NCBI GenBank assembly: GCA_047291315.1 | Contig: JBDPYZ010000011.1 | Coordinates: 20,001-84,000 of the forward strand | Length of the DNA: 64,000 bases | Direction: 5' to 3' | Source: Arsenophonus fragariae | GTDB taxonomy: Bacteria > Pseudomonadota > Gammaproteobacteria > Enterobacterales > Enterobacteriaceae | Position numbers and translations under genes: made by a program | The notes under the pieces: model-generated | The model's database searches: none | What the model was told of the DNA's origin: nothing | What the model saw: only the letters and a program-made list of their open reading frames with translations | In this document: positions 45,620-55,273 of the stretch, piece after piece | Layout: the number at the start of each line of letters is the position of its first letter | Position numbering within the stretch: position 1 is the stretch's first letter

Positions 45620-45761
45620 CTAAAATTAATAGTGTTTTAATCTGATTTAATATAGGCATAAAGAGAAATTAATGTTCTAATTAACAGTTTTGACATGTGC
45701 TTTTAGTTAAGGTTTGCATCGATAAAATATTATGAAATTAGAATAAAATGAAGGTTTAATT

Positions 45762-47126
45762 ATGGCGGAACAAGTTGGGCAAAAGCTTAAGCGCGGGTTG
45801 AAGAATAGACATATCCAATTGATTGCACTTGGTGGTGCTGTCGGAACTGGACTTTTTTTAGGAATTGCGCAAACCATAAATATAGCAGGGCCATCTGTTT
45901 TATTAGGTTATGCAATAGGTGGATTTATTGCTTTTTTGATTATGCGTCAGTTAGGAGAGATGATTGTCGAAGAACCTGTTGCTGGCTCTTTTAGTCACTT
46001 TGCTTATAAATATTGGGGCTCTTTTGCTGGTTTTTTATCTGGCTGGAATTATTGGGCAATGTTTATTTTGGTTGGTATGGCTGAACTAACTGCGGCAGGT
46101 ATTTATGTTCAATATTGGTGGGATATACCAACCTGGATCTCAGCGGCATTCTTTTTTATCGTAATTAATCTAGTCAATCTTACGAATGTACGTTTATATG
46201 GTGAAACAGAATTTTGGTTTGCAATAATCAAGGTATTAGCTATTATTGCGATGATTATTTTTGGTGGCTATCTGCTAATTAGTGGAAAAGGTGGCCCACA
46301 GGCATCGGTGTCAAATCTTTGGCAATATGGAGGATTCTTTCCTAATGGTATTGCTGGATTGGTAATGGCGATGGCTGTCATTATGTTTTCTTTTGGTGGG
46401 TTAGAGCTGGTTGGCATAACAGCTGCGGAAGCGGAAAATCCGACACAAAGTATTCCTAAGGCGACTAATCAAGTTGTTTATCGTGTTTTAATTTTTTATA
46501 TTGGTTCTTTATTTGTATTACTCTCACTGTATCCTTGGATAGATGTAGTTAGTGGCGAAAGCCCATTTGTGCTTATCTTTCATAACATTGGCGATAGATT
46601 TGTTTCTAATTCTTTGAATATTGTAGTTTTAATCGCAGCATTATCAGTTTATAACAGTGGGGTATATAGTAATAGTCGTATGCTTTATAGTTTAGCAAAG
46701 CAAGGTAATGCCCCACATTTTTTGAATACAGTGACTAAGCGTGGTGTTCCTATTGTATCGATTGCTATTTCAGCTTTAGCAACCTCAGGCGGTATTTTAA
46801 TTAATTATTTATTAGACGGTAAAGCGATAGAATTATTAATGTTATTAGTTGTGACAACCTTGGTAATTAATTGGATTATGATTTGTATTTCTAATTTAAA
46901 ATTTAGAGCGAGAAAAATAAAAGAAGGTGTTGAGCCTAAATTTAAAGCATTATGGTATCCATTTGGTAATTATCTTTGTTTAGTTTTTTTGTTTATTATT
47001 TTGTTTATTATTTTAATGACTGATGGAATTCGTATTTCAGTCATTTTTATGCCATTTTGGGTTATGTTTTTATGGATAGGATTTTTATTCACAAAATATA
47101 GAAAAGGAAATAAATCTAATTGCTAA
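45762..47126 (+). CDS. aroP: Aromatic amino acid permease
   Basis: Intact 454 residues. GQKLKRGLKNRHIQLIALGG, GEMIVEEPVAGSFSHFAYKY, WGSFAGFLSGWNYWAMFILV and FSFGGLELVGITAAEAENPT are nearly those of E. coli AroP (APC superfamily, amino acid transporter signature). Twelve membrane helices. It imports Phe, Tyr and Trp by proton symport. AroP and PheP are close; the overall match, including the ILIFYIGSLFVLLSLYPW region, favours AroP. A strong inverted repeat follows 16 bases after the stop. Confidence 0.92.
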   Translation: MAEQVGQKLKRGLKNRHIQLIALGGAVGTGLFLGIAQTINIAGPSVLLGYAIGGFIAFLIMRQLGEMIVEEPVAGSFSHFAYKYWGSFAGFLSGWNYWAMFILVGMAELTAAGIYVQYWWDIPTWISAAFFFIVINLVNLTNVRLYGETEFWFAIIKVLAIIAMIIFGGYLLISGKGGPQASVSNLWQYGGFFPNGIAGLVMAMAVIMFSFGGLELVGITAAEAENPTQSIPKATNQVVYRVLIFYIGSLFVLLSLYPWIDVVSGESPFVLIFHNIGDRFVSNSLNIVVLIAALSVYNSGVYSNSRMLYSLAKQGNAPHFLNTVTKRGVPIVSIAISALATSGGILINYLLDGKAIELLMLLVVTTLVINWIMICISNLKFRARKIKEGVEPKFKALWYPFGNYLCLVFLFIILFIILMTDGIRISVIFMPFWVMFLWIGFLFTKYRKGNKSNC

Positions 47127-47141
47127 AATAGTAACCAATCT

Positions 47142-47159
47142 CCCTGGTTTAAACCAGGG
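47142..47159. terminator. Perfect palindrome after aroP
   Basis: CCCTGG-TTTAAA-CCAGGG, fully self-complementary over 18 bases, between convergent aroP and the pagP remnant. There is no T tract, so it may be a bidirectional terminator of modest strength. Confidence 0.55.
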
Positions 47160-47182
47160 TATTAGTATAAAAATTATAGAGT

Positions 47183-47744
47183 TTATTTCCATTGCCAGCG
47201 TATCTAAGCAAAAAGTACATTACCGTTATTATATGTTCCAGGAACATATGTTGCTGGAATTGATAATTGTTTATATTCAATCGAAGCGATCGGAAGTGTG
47301 GTAATGGGATCGGTAGATACCAATATTCATTTCTGCCACGTTATGCTTAGTGTAAAACATGCCTCCATGTGAAATCCATCTCCAACTATGGGTTGCACTT
47401 TATTATGATAATCAGCAAAACTCATAGCATATATAGAGTGCCAATTAAGCGGTATTTTTCAATACCTAATCCCCAAAGGGTTTCATTATACTTGGAAATT
47501 TTTTTTATTATCATAAGTTAATTAATTGTGCCAAATTAAAAAAGGTAGGTAAATTTCGTATTGATGAGAATTCCATATCTTATTAATATTATAAGTCAAT
47601 CTTTCTTCTAGAGATAAAGATTTGTTACTTTTTGTATCAATGTGGTTAGATGAATTAGATATTGCTATTGTGTAGGTTGGGAATATGCAGCTAGAAACTA
47701 ATATACCAACATGTAATCATGTTAATAAATAATTTTTTGTTCAT
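47183..47744 (-). pseudogene. pagP: Lipid A palmitoyltransferase PagP, decayed
   Basis: Start at 47744 (MNKKLFINMITCWYISF, then a stop). In three frames: LTYNINKIWNSHQYEIYLPF, YNETLWGLGIEKYR, LYMLSFADYHNKVQPIVGDG, and [20 protein letters not shown]-like sequence with RWQWK at the end. These follow E. coli PagP step for step ([46 protein letters not shown]). PagP adds palmitate to lipid A in the outer membrane under PhoP control. At least four stops and two frameshifts. Confidence 0.85.
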
Positions 47745-47853
47745 TTTAAGGTCAAAAATTCAGTTTTTGTTGTGACAAATATCCATATTCCTAAAATATG
47801 GCTAAAAATATAAAATTAATTAGATATAATTAATATTTTTTATCTTAGTATTA

Positions 47854-47909
47854 TAACTAATAACTAATAACTAATAACTAATAACTAATAACTAATAACT
47901 AATAACTAA
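47854..47909. repeat. Seven-base tandem repeat, eight copies
   Basis: Eight perfect copies of TAACTAA upstream of the pagP remnant, in non-coding DNA. Confidence 0.95.
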
Positions 47910-48030
47910 TAATAAATTAAAATAGTAAAGTAATTTGAACAACATTAAGGATAGAATTAATTATTTCATGCTGAAATAAGAAGTTTATAAATATAATTTT
48001 AATTAAGCTATTTTAGCATACATAATGTGT

Positions 48031-48147
48031 AAGTTATTAAAGTTATTAAAGTTATTAAAGTTATTAAAGTTATTAAAGTTATTAAAGTTATTAAAGTTAT
48101 TAAAGTTATTAAAGTTATTAAAGTTATTAAAGTTATTAAAGTTATTA
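48031..48147. repeat. Nine-base tandem repeat, thirteen copies
   Basis: Thirteen perfect copies of AAGTTATTA. The open frame across it on the minus strand (repeated Ile-Thr-Leu) has no start signal or homologue and is a by-product of the repeat. Perfect copies imply recent expansion. Confidence 0.95.
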
Positions 48148-48382
48148 AAACCATTGAAATAACAATTGAAATAGATATGGTTACTTGCATATTTTTTTTG
48201 ATATAAAATAGAGATAATGGTTTTCCACGGCTAACTTTTTGATGTTACTAATAACCCTGAGATATAAAATAGTTTGCTATTGTAAATGAAGTGTGTAATA
48301 GCATGAATACAAGTATTAATAATATATTTCTTTAATATTTGTTGTATTATTTAAAAAGTTAATTTATGGTTTTAAAGAAAAA

Positions 48383-48591
48383 ATGGCAAATATTACTGGT
48401 ATGGTAAAGTGGTTTAATGAAAAAAAGGTTTTTGTTTTATTACTCCTGAAAGTGGTGGCAAAGATATATTTTTTCATTGTACTGCTATTGATATTAATGG
48501 TTTTAAAACATTAACAATAGGTCATAAGATTGAATTTGATATTCGAGAAGGCAGTAAGGGTTTTGGTGCTAATAATGTAACGATTATTTGA
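48383..48591 (+). pseudogene. Cold-shock protein (CspA family), single-base deletion
   Basis: MANITGMVKWFNEK, then in the -1 frame GFCFITPESGGKDIFFHCTA, FKTLTIGHKIEFDIREGSKG and NNVTI to the TGA at 48591. The total is 209 bases, one short of 70 codons: the run of A at 48420-48426 has seven where eight would keep the frame. The RNP1 motif KGFGFI has also become KGFCFI. Csp proteins melt RNA secondary structure. Probably dead, although slippage on the A run could restore a little product. Confidence 0.8.
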
Positions 48592-49000
48592 TTGATTATA
48601 CTGGTATTTTGACTCATACTGAATATAATAGGATGAGTTATTATGGATAATAACAAATTGAATTTTATTATATTTTATATTACATAGTTATTATTAGTGT
48701 ATGTAAATTTTAATAAAAATATTCTTGATATTTAAATAAAAAATTTAATGGTCATTAATTATTCAATACTAATTAGAATGATGAATTCTTGATTTGTTAT
48801 TTTATTGTTATGTTGAATTTTTTTAAATTATTTTATTAAAAATAAAGGCTATTATTAGTAGTAAGTAATATAAAAAGTGATTATCATCCTTTTACTATAA
48901 CGCAATGCTATTAAAATGTACTTAAGCAAAATAAAAAATAGTACTTGTCAATTAACTGTAAAATAGTTCTAGCATTAAAAATTGGAGTTTTAATTATTTT
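48592..49000. other. AT-rich intergenic region
   Basis: About 410 bases with no recognised ORF or motif. Confidence 0.5.
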
Positions 49001-49258
49001 GTGAAAAAGTTTTTAATAGTTTTAGTTATGATGGAAATTTTATTCTCCTCAGCATGCTCTGATGAGAAGAGTAATTTTGTTAAGTATTGGATAAGTTCTG
49101 CAAGAAGTACGAAAGGTAATATAAATACTATTACTGATGTGTCTAATTGTGTATTTGATAAAATAGTTTAAAAATATGGCATGAATAAGTTTATACAATT
49201 GATAAACAACTAAAGGATAATGGTTATAGCCCCGTGAAGTTGAGCAAAATATGGTAAG
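49001..49258 (+). pseudogene. Small lipoprotein, one nonsense and one frameshift
   Basis: GTG start: MKKFLIVLVMMEILFSSACS is a lipoprotein signal peptide (lipobox FSSAC, Cys19). Then FVKYWISSARSTKGNINTIT and FDKIV, a stop, KYGMNKFIQL and, after a shift, KDNGYSPVKLSKIW. No family recognised. It could still make a 56-residue truncated lipoprotein. Confidence 0.45.
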
Positions 49259-50320
49259 TATTGTTTGGTATAATTTTTTTTAAAAAAACTATTAGTTAAT
49301 TTTATATCTTATCGCTGTTAATGTTATTCTAATTAGTCAGAGTTTTATAAAAAATAGAATTAGATATAAAGTTATTAATTTTTGAAATTTTGTAAATATG
49401 AATTAGAAAAATTATTTTATCATGCTACAATTAGACAAATTTTCATATCAAATTAATTGTTTTTTTGTTAATTTTTATTTTAAAATATATCAATATTTTT
49501 AAATAAAACTTTTAAAATTCAAATTTACATCTTATCCTTATAATTAATAAATTAACTAAAGTGGATAATCATTTATAATGAAAATATAAAATATAAAATA
49601 TAAAATATAAAATATACATTATAGTCAATTGATTTTGATTTTCTTATCCAAATAGTTTCTAAATCATCTCATTTATCTCATTTATCTCATTCATGGAATT
49701 CTAATGACTTATTGGCATAATTAGCTGGAATATTGCCAATGTGTATAGAAATAATTAAATTTCAGTAAGAAAACAGAAAAGCGATAAAATTTTGCAATAA
49801 CAATTAATTGATAAATTGCTTATTGTATAAAAATGATATAATTATATTTTTAATATATATTAGTTTAATTATTTATTTTTATAATAACATTTTTAATGTT
49901 GAGTATTAATTAAAATTTATAGAACTAATATTACTTTATTTTACTACTAACGAAAATGATTATATTGATTTTTTTTAGTATTATATTTCATTATTATCAA
50001 TAAGTTGCCTTAAATTAAATTCTTACAAAACATCAGGTTATTATTACATATTTTAAATTCATTAACATTAAATTTAATTTCAAATAGAAACTAAAATATT
50101 AGTTGATAGTCATATTTCTTCTAAATTTTGCTTATTTTTATATTTTAATACTAATTAATTTTTTATGCATAAATGGCGTATATTGCTATATATGCTATAT
50201 TGGTTTTCATCCCGCGTTGTTATAAGCATGAACACAATGGGTTATGAATAATAGTGATCGCATGATTATGTAGTAATTGACTAGCTAACCGTGATCACTA
50301 GCTGGGATTATTTAGCTTTT
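49259..50320. other. AT-rich region with short tandem repeats, no gene
   Basis: About 1.06 kb left of prophage 2, with no coding frame of note. It includes five copies of AAAATAT (49581-49615) and nearly three copies of TCTCATTTA (49667-49692). The host or phage origin of this stretch cannot be decided. Confidence 0.5.
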
Positions 50321-50380
50321 ATTTGATATTTTTACTTATTTTAAAGTTTTATAAAACTAAAATAAGTAAAAATATCAAAT
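50321..50380. repeat. 60-base near-perfect inverted repeat at the integrase end of prophage 2
   Basis: Arms 50321-50342 and 50359-50380 are perfect 22-base inverted copies (left arm begins ATTTGATATTTTTACTTATT). The 16 bases between them contain a further palindrome, AGTTTTATAAAACT (50345-50358). The whole can fold into one long hairpin with a two-base bulge. It lies 50 bases beyond the stop of the integrase gene, where an attachment site or terminator is expected. Confidence 0.9.
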
Positions 50381-50429
50381 AGATAAAAATTAATTATCAC
50401 TATAATTCACTATTCACTCACTATAAATT

Positions 50430-51473
50430 TTAAATTTCAATCCAACTATTATTCCTATCATCTTGATATTTAGCTGTCATTTCTGCTGATTTATGCTCTA
50501 ATAATTTACGAGTAAATTCACTTCCATTTTTTTCTGTATAGAGTCTAGCTGATAAGCTTCTAATTTCATGAAAAGATAGAGGGCATCCTTCCCATACTAA
50601 TTTCGTTTTATCCCTAAATTTTGTAAATTCGGTGGATATTCTTACTGCTGTAATTTGTTTTTTATTTTTTGTAATAATAAAGTCAGCATCATGATTAATG
50701 TTTTTCAAAATATTGCCTAATTTTATAGACTCAATTTCAACATCAAGTGGAATAGCTACTTTAGTTTCGGTTTTTTGTTGAATTATCCATAATTTCCCAT
50801 CATCAATATCTTCCCATTTCATTTTTGAAATATTAGATACCCTCTGACCTGTAACTAAAGCCAGTTTCATTGCATGAGTTAACCAATGATTATCATCGTT
50901 AATCAAGTTAAAAATAGTGTTAAAATCATTGAGAGATAATCTTACTCTTTGAATTTTAGCTTTTGGGGTTTTTATTAGCTCAGCTGGGTTTAATTGCACT
51001 AAACCACTAGCTAATGCTTCTCTAAAGCAATCGATTAATGATCCTTTCAATAATTTTGCTGTTGCTGTTTTACCTTCGTGAATAAAGGGATGAAGAAAGT
51101 CAGCAATGTTTCTCGTTGTTATGTTTTATATAGGTGTATCTAAAAATCCCTTTTTAATTACACCTATTTTTTGTTTATGATCTTTTAATGTTTTTTCTCT
51201 TAATTCTCTTATTTGCAATATTTCTTCATATCTATCTAAAAATTCATGGAAATAGACAGATTCCTGTCCCTAAATCCTTTCTGTAAGTGGTTTTACCTTG
51301 TCGTCATTAAGTAATAACTGATTAGCACTGATCGCCTCGCTAATTGCATAGGCTTTGTTTCTCCCTAAACCGTATTCCTTCCGTGTGCGTGGGTCTCTGT
51401 AAGTATAATAGCCTTTACGTTCGTAGAGGTTAGGGGGAAAATCTCTGTTTTTGCGACTTCTGATTCTGGGCAT
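50430..51473 (-). pseudogene. int: Lambda-type integrase (prophage 2), two nonsense codons
   Basis: MPRIRSRKNRDFPPNLYERK followed by GYYTYRDPRTRKEYGLGRNK is the arm-type DNA-binding domain of lambda Int. Stops follow KPLTERI (near 51272) and LDTPI (near 51128); otherwise one frame of 347 codons is collinear with lambda Int (356). Catalytic residues are present: Arg in VTGQRVSNI, HEIRSLSARLY (HxxR) and the Tyr of TAKYQDDRN. Two nonsense codons in the first third make it inactive. Confidence 0.88.
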
Positions 51474-51683
51474 GACCTATCCTTTGTAACAAATTACTAT
51501 TGCTAATTTCTCTAATACTGTTGATTTTGATGGCGTATTCTTCGACAAGGTATTCTCTACCGTCCTTGATGGGTGGGGGGTTGTATAAGTCCATTTCTTG
51601 CCCAATTTCTTACGGTATCCATTACTGCGTGGTCTGTTCCTTCTAGCGTTCCATTCCGCTAAAGTAATTATATTTATTTATCC
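51462..51683 (-). pseudogene. xis: Lambda-type excisionase (prophage 2)
   Basis: Across two frames: IITLAEWNARRNRPRSNG-like N terminus with stops, then PPPIKDGREYLVEEYAIKIN and SNLLQRIGHAQ. Compare lambda Xis LTLQEWNARQRRPRSLETVR and PPPVKDGREYLFHESAVKVD. It overlaps the start of int, as in lambda. Frameshift and stops near 51620-51650. Confidence 0.75.
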
Positions 51684-51745
51684 TCTATTAAAGATTTACA
51701 CTCTTCTCAGGCGCTTCATTGCCCCACAGAAACTAATGACGAAGC

Positions 51746-51763
51746 ACGAATGGAGACATTCGT
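51746..51763. other. Conserved 7-bp hairpin (copy of 23222-23239)
   Basis: ACGAATG-GAGA-CATTCGT, conserved with flanks in both prophages between xis and the methyltransferase scrap. In this copy the T tract is interrupted (TCTCTATT), so a terminator role is less certain than an RNA or protein-binding role. Confidence 0.5.
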
Positions 51764-51803
51764 TCTCTATTAGGTTAGGAATATGATTTAGTGGGGGTGG
51801 GTA

Positions 51804-51884
51804 TTAGGAGTTATCTGTTGCGCCGTTTGATGCTTTGTTATGGTATTGCCAGGGTGGGTCTGCGAGCATCAGGTCATACTTCAC
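51804..51884 (-). pseudogene. MT-A70 adenine methyltransferase, N-terminal scrap
   Basis: GTG at 51884 with GGAG upstream: VKYDLMLADPPWQYHNKASN followed by GATDNS and a stop. The DPPW catalytic motif is intact, the rest absent. Same relic as 23265-23336. Confidence 0.6.
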
Positions 51885-51902
51885 TTCATCTCCTGTTAAG
51901 AG

Positions 51903-52145
51903 TTAAACATACCAGCTTTTACTTTTATGTAAGTCATCTATTTTTTCTAACCCAGTGATTTTATTGCCACCATTCCCGATTAGTGTTCCGCTTTCTCCTT
52001 CGGTATCAAATTGATATATCAATCTTTTATTTGTTAATTTTTTCTCCCGTAAGCTGATTATTTTCATCATTTCACCATGATAAATAATCTTCATCCCTGC
52101 TTTTACATGATGTAACGTTGTTCTGTATTCATGGATGTTATTCAT
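51903..52145 (-). CDS. Conserved 80-residue prophage protein
   Basis: MNNIHEYRTTLHHVKAGMKI, then IYHGEMMKIISLREKKLTNK and LIGNGGNKITGLEKID. Probably a small beta-rich protein. No family recognised. Preceded by GGAG-like sequence (TCCGGAGAAATCCT). The prophage 1 copy is internally deleted. Confidence 0.5.
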   Translation of the reverse strand: MNNIHEYRTTLHHVKAGMKIIYHGEMMKIISLREKKLTNKRLIYQFDTEGESGTLIGNGGNKITGLEKIDDLHKSKSWYV

Positions 52146-52269
52146 AGGATTTCTCCGGTTATTGGTTATATGAATGTAAGTTTTGATAAAAACATTATGA
52201 TTTATAAGGTTATTTATGGTAACATTGTTGCCGTTGTGTTAGTTAACAGCAAAATTTTTCCCTGGTGTT

Positions 52270-52294
52270 GGCCAGCCTTACGCTGGTCTTTTTT
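52270..52294 (+). terminator. Intrinsic terminator
   Basis: GGCCAGC (52270-52276) and GCTGGTC (52282-52288) form a 7-bp stem with a 5-base loop, followed by TTTTTT on the plus strand. No plus-strand gene is evident just upstream; it may end an antisense or lost gene. Confidence 0.6.
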
Positions 52295-52318
52295 ACTTAG
52301 CATTATTCACTAAATAAG

Positions 52319-53048
52319 AACGGATAATTTTCCAAGTCCTTTAGGCGTAATTCTTACCTGCTCAGTCAACTTTTTTGAACCATCATTTCTTGCAACGACG
52401 GTAACTTTATGCTCAATCAAATCCTGTTTGATTCTATCCTGATAGCCAATCTAACTTTTTTCACCAACACGGTGATAAATCCAGTCATTACCTTGTAATC
52501 ATGAGAAAAGTGCTTTAGGTTTTATTTGGAGCGCTTTAGCTGCATCGGTAATGCAAAGGACCCTTCCGAGTAGCTGATTGGTTTTAATGCTTCGACGTGC
52601 GGTTTCATCTCATCGACTTTGTGTTCAAGTGCAATAACCTTTTCTGTGTAATTGAGTAGTAATCCTCTCATCGCTGATGGGTCATTTAGTATCTCAACCG
52701 GACTGACAGCTTCTAATTCCTTTCTTTCACATTTAATAAAGTACTGTCTTGCCTGTTTGCCTTTTTCATTACGCTCAACCATTGATAGCTCTTTAGCCAT
52801 ATTGAGAGATTGCGTATTCCTTGATCACTTGTTGGCGGAATTTTGCGCTCCCAAAAACGGGGGGAGCTCAAATTTTCAACAATAATGAAATCATCTCCCT
52901 CTACAAATCCATATTGTTTAATTCTGTTTTTAATCCATGTGGTAAAATCTTTACCAATTTCTAAAAATGAATGTAAATCACGGGTATTAACAGTTTGGAT
53001 TAATTCCCCATTGATATTTTTTGTTTTGATATTGATTAAATTTTGCAT
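52319..53048 (-). pseudogene. AntA/AntB-type antirepressor (prophage 2), decayed
   Basis: Start at 53048 (MQNLINIKTKNINGELIQTV). DLHSFLEIGKDFTTWIKNRI and FVEGDDFIIVENL belong to the AntA/AntB domain. After a shift near 52830, MAKELSMVERNEKGKQARQY, then FIKCERKELE, continues it, followed by a helical linker. The KilAC-like C terminus is broken after 52540 (FALPMQLKRSK then LKHFS-type sequence). At least three frameshifts. Sister of 27425-28228. Confidence 0.75.
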
Positions 53049-53410
53049 AAGGGCATTCCTCAAAGTTAATTGATGAATGAGTATTGATGTTTGTTAAGTG
53101 ATATTGATCAGTGGGGATAATCACGTTCCGGTGTTAACTACTTTTTTAGTTTATGCCAAATTACTATGATACTAATCAATGATATAGTGCTTAGAAGTAC
53201 AAGGATGCCATCCAGCAGCTGCCCGTCTAAATGTAATTCACTCAATTGCTCATGACCCTATTTTTTCTGCGAGAATATTCCGTGTGATGTTGTCTCGGTA
53301 TGGGCAATATGGACAGCTATCAACTCAAAGGCAAATGTCGCACTGATAACTAATAATGTCGTGATTAATAATTTAATGATGTTAAGTTTTATAGCTGAAT
53401 CTCGGTGTAA

Positions 53411-53587
53411 TTACTTCTTAACACAAATCGCTTTGGCGTTAATATCCTTGAAGGTTTCGAATTCCTGTTTAAATTGTGTTGCGGCTATTTGACATAGGGT
53501 TTCGGTGTCGAACTCCTGTGTATGGACGCTGGCTAAGTCCTTCGATGTGTAGGGACTTTCGTACATGGCAAAGATTAAAATCCACAT
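53411..53587 (-). CDS. Small conserved early-left protein, 58 residues
   Basis: MWILIFAMYESPYTSKDLAS, then VHTQEFDTETLCQIAATQFK. AGGAGA lies upstream. The frame is intact, ending AICVKK. It belongs to a group of short early-left proteins of unknown function. The prophage 1 copy has a stop. Confidence 0.5.
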   Translation of the reverse strand: MWILIFAMYESPYTSKDLASVHTQEFDTETLCQIAATQFKQEFETFKDINAKAICVKK

Positions 53588-53609
53588 GATGGTTTCTCCT
53601 GTGTCTAAA

Positions 53610-54042
53610 AGGAGATGTCTTCATCTTCAAAATCAGCTTGATGAAATAGGATTACTGTTTGGCTGGTTAGTGGTTGGCATATTCAGTTTACCTTGGCTTT
53701 CCTGTGTTTTTTTTCCCGGTGTCTCAGTATTTCAACGTCATTGACTAAAAATTAGGGTGATATCCTTTGCTGACCGGATTTATCTGTCCATTTATTTTCC
53801 TGATAAGTTGCCGTAATACGAACAAAAGAACCTTTGTGTGCCTGATTATTGATATATTCGGTTTTTTCCTTAAATGCCTTACAATTAATCCATGTGGTCT
53901 TTTCAATCCATTGACCGTTAGCATCTTTCCTTGATTTACTGATAGCGAGAGAAAATACCGTGATGGGAATTTTATCCTGGGTGTAGCGGATTTCTAATTT
54001 CCCGGTGCGGCCGGTAAAGTGACACTGGTTCTGGTTTGCCAT
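53610..54042 (-). pseudogene. ssb: Single-stranded DNA-binding protein (prophage 2), truncated
   Basis: MANQNQCHFTGRTGKLEIRY, FSLAISKSRKDANGQWIEKT and FVRITATYQENKWTD form the OB fold. A TAG at 53752 ends it at 96 residues, and the acidic tail that recruits partner proteins lies beyond further frame breaks. It might still bind ssDNA but not partners. Confidence 0.8.
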
Positions 54043-54651
54043 GGTGCCTCCACATGTTTATTAATGCTGTTAATTTCTGATTTGAGTTTGTTAATAAATC
54101 TTTGAACGGTCTGTTCAATTTTGTTAACCAGTTTGTCATCCTTGATAATCCGGATTTTATAGTAGGCAAGATTAGGTGGGAGTCTGTCATCATAGCTGAT
54201 AAAATCGCACCAGTTTCTGCCTGTACACATCATTTGCCCATGCATTTGTAACAGATATTCGTACTTGGGTTTACCTGTGATAATGGTTTCGATATGGGTG
54301 GTGGTGTTGGGACATTTTATTTCGATAAGTCCATCATCATTAACTAAACCGTCAGGACTAGCACCGAAGCCTTCGATGGTGGGATGCGGAACAAAACCGG
54401 TTTTTGGTGACAGAGACATCAAACTCATTGAGGCAGTATTGTTCTCTGGCTTTAGGCTCAAGAGTGATACCCCGTTCAATGGCATTATTGGTTTTTATTT
54501 CTTCCCTTTTTCCGGTAAGGGTTTCACAGACTAACTGCATGAGGTAGTTTCGTTGTGTTGTTCCCTTGCCTTTGGATAACACTTTGTGTAAATTGCTGGC
54601 GGTGACCTTCCCCAGTCTTACCTGAAACCACTCGTCTGTTCTTTGTTTCAT
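53994..54651 (-). pseudogene. YqaJ-type exonuclease, frameshifted (prophage 2)
   Basis: Almost identical to 25472-26126, with the same opening (MKQRTDEWFQVRLGKVTASN), the same active-site block (PDGLVNDDGLIEIKCPN) and the same extra A in a five-A run (minus strand, 54401-54405) separating the two halves. Small differences are KREEIK for QREEIK and EGFGASPDG for ELFGANPDG. The identical lesion shows that the break came before the two copies separated. Confidence 0.85.
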
Positions 54652-55273
54652 GATTAGCCTCATTTTTCATTGCGATGTTGTGATAAATATCTATCTTGTT
54701 TTTTTCACCAATGATTTCCGTTTCCTCTGGTGTTAACTGTTGCCAATACGATTTCATTGATTCAACCCCGTCTTGTGCCGCCGTTTTTAATTCCTTGATT
54801 AACTGCTCATAATGGGTTTTTTGCTGTGCTTTTTCTTTCTGTATCACAATTTTTTCGGGTTCCGGCAAATCTTCACCCGCATAGATGTAAAACCCTAGTC
54901 CAAACATCGAAATGGCTTTCGTCAAACAGCGCATGAGGGTTTTATTGATGTCAACCGAGTTAGGATTAGAAATGGCCTGATTTCTGTAATCCATAATGGG
55001 CAGCCACATTTTGCGGGAAAATTCGTTATCACTCTGTTTGATTGTGAGCGTTAATGACACCATGGCACTGCCATCATTGTTATAGCTGACGTCATCAATG
55101 ACATAATAGGATTCTGGGTAGTGCGCCATTAATACGCCCCACGCCCAAGCCCATGAAAGATAAGAGAGGCCGTTTTTCTTTTCTATCTTTTCGTTAACGT
55201 TAATTGCAGAAAGCGTTTCCCAAACTTGTTGTTGAAAACTTTTTTCTTTTTCGGTATGCTCTGCGCCGCTCAT
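54524..55273 (-). CDS. Single-strand annealing protein, Sak/DUF1071 type (prophage 2)
   Basis: 249 residues; I see only two differences from 25999-26748 (Gly for Ser near the start, Ile for Met in KNKIDIY). KKNGLSYLSWAWAWGVLMAH and IDINKTLMRCLTK-type sequence identify the DUF1071 annealase. The tail again runs into the exonuclease start in a different frame. Intact in its conserved core, so it may still act, with or without a working exonuclease. Confidence 0.8.
   Translation of the reverse strand: MSGAEHTEKEKSFQQQVWETLSAINVNEKIEKKNGLSYLSWAWAWGVLMAHYPESYYVIDDVSYNNDGSAMVSLTLTIKQSDNEFSRKMWLPIMDYRNQAISNPNSVDINKTLMRCLTKAISMFGLGFYIYAGEDLPEPEKIVIQKEKAQQKTHYEQLIKELKTAAQDGVESMKSYWQQLTPEETEIIGEKNKIDIYHNIAMKNEANHETKNRRVVSGKTGEGHRQQFTQSVIQRQGNNTTKLPHAVSL

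Noticed and set aside
48031..48147. Possible CRISPR-like array
   Set aside because: Units are nine bases, perfect and without spacers; this is a simple tandem repeat.
48008..48190. 60-codon minus-strand ORF of Ile-Thr-Leu repeats
   Set aside because: It exists only because the 9-base repeat has no stop in that frame; no ribosome site and no family.
52131..52313. 60-codon plus-strand ORF before the terminator at 52270
   Set aside because: No ribosome site or family; it runs through the terminator hairpin.
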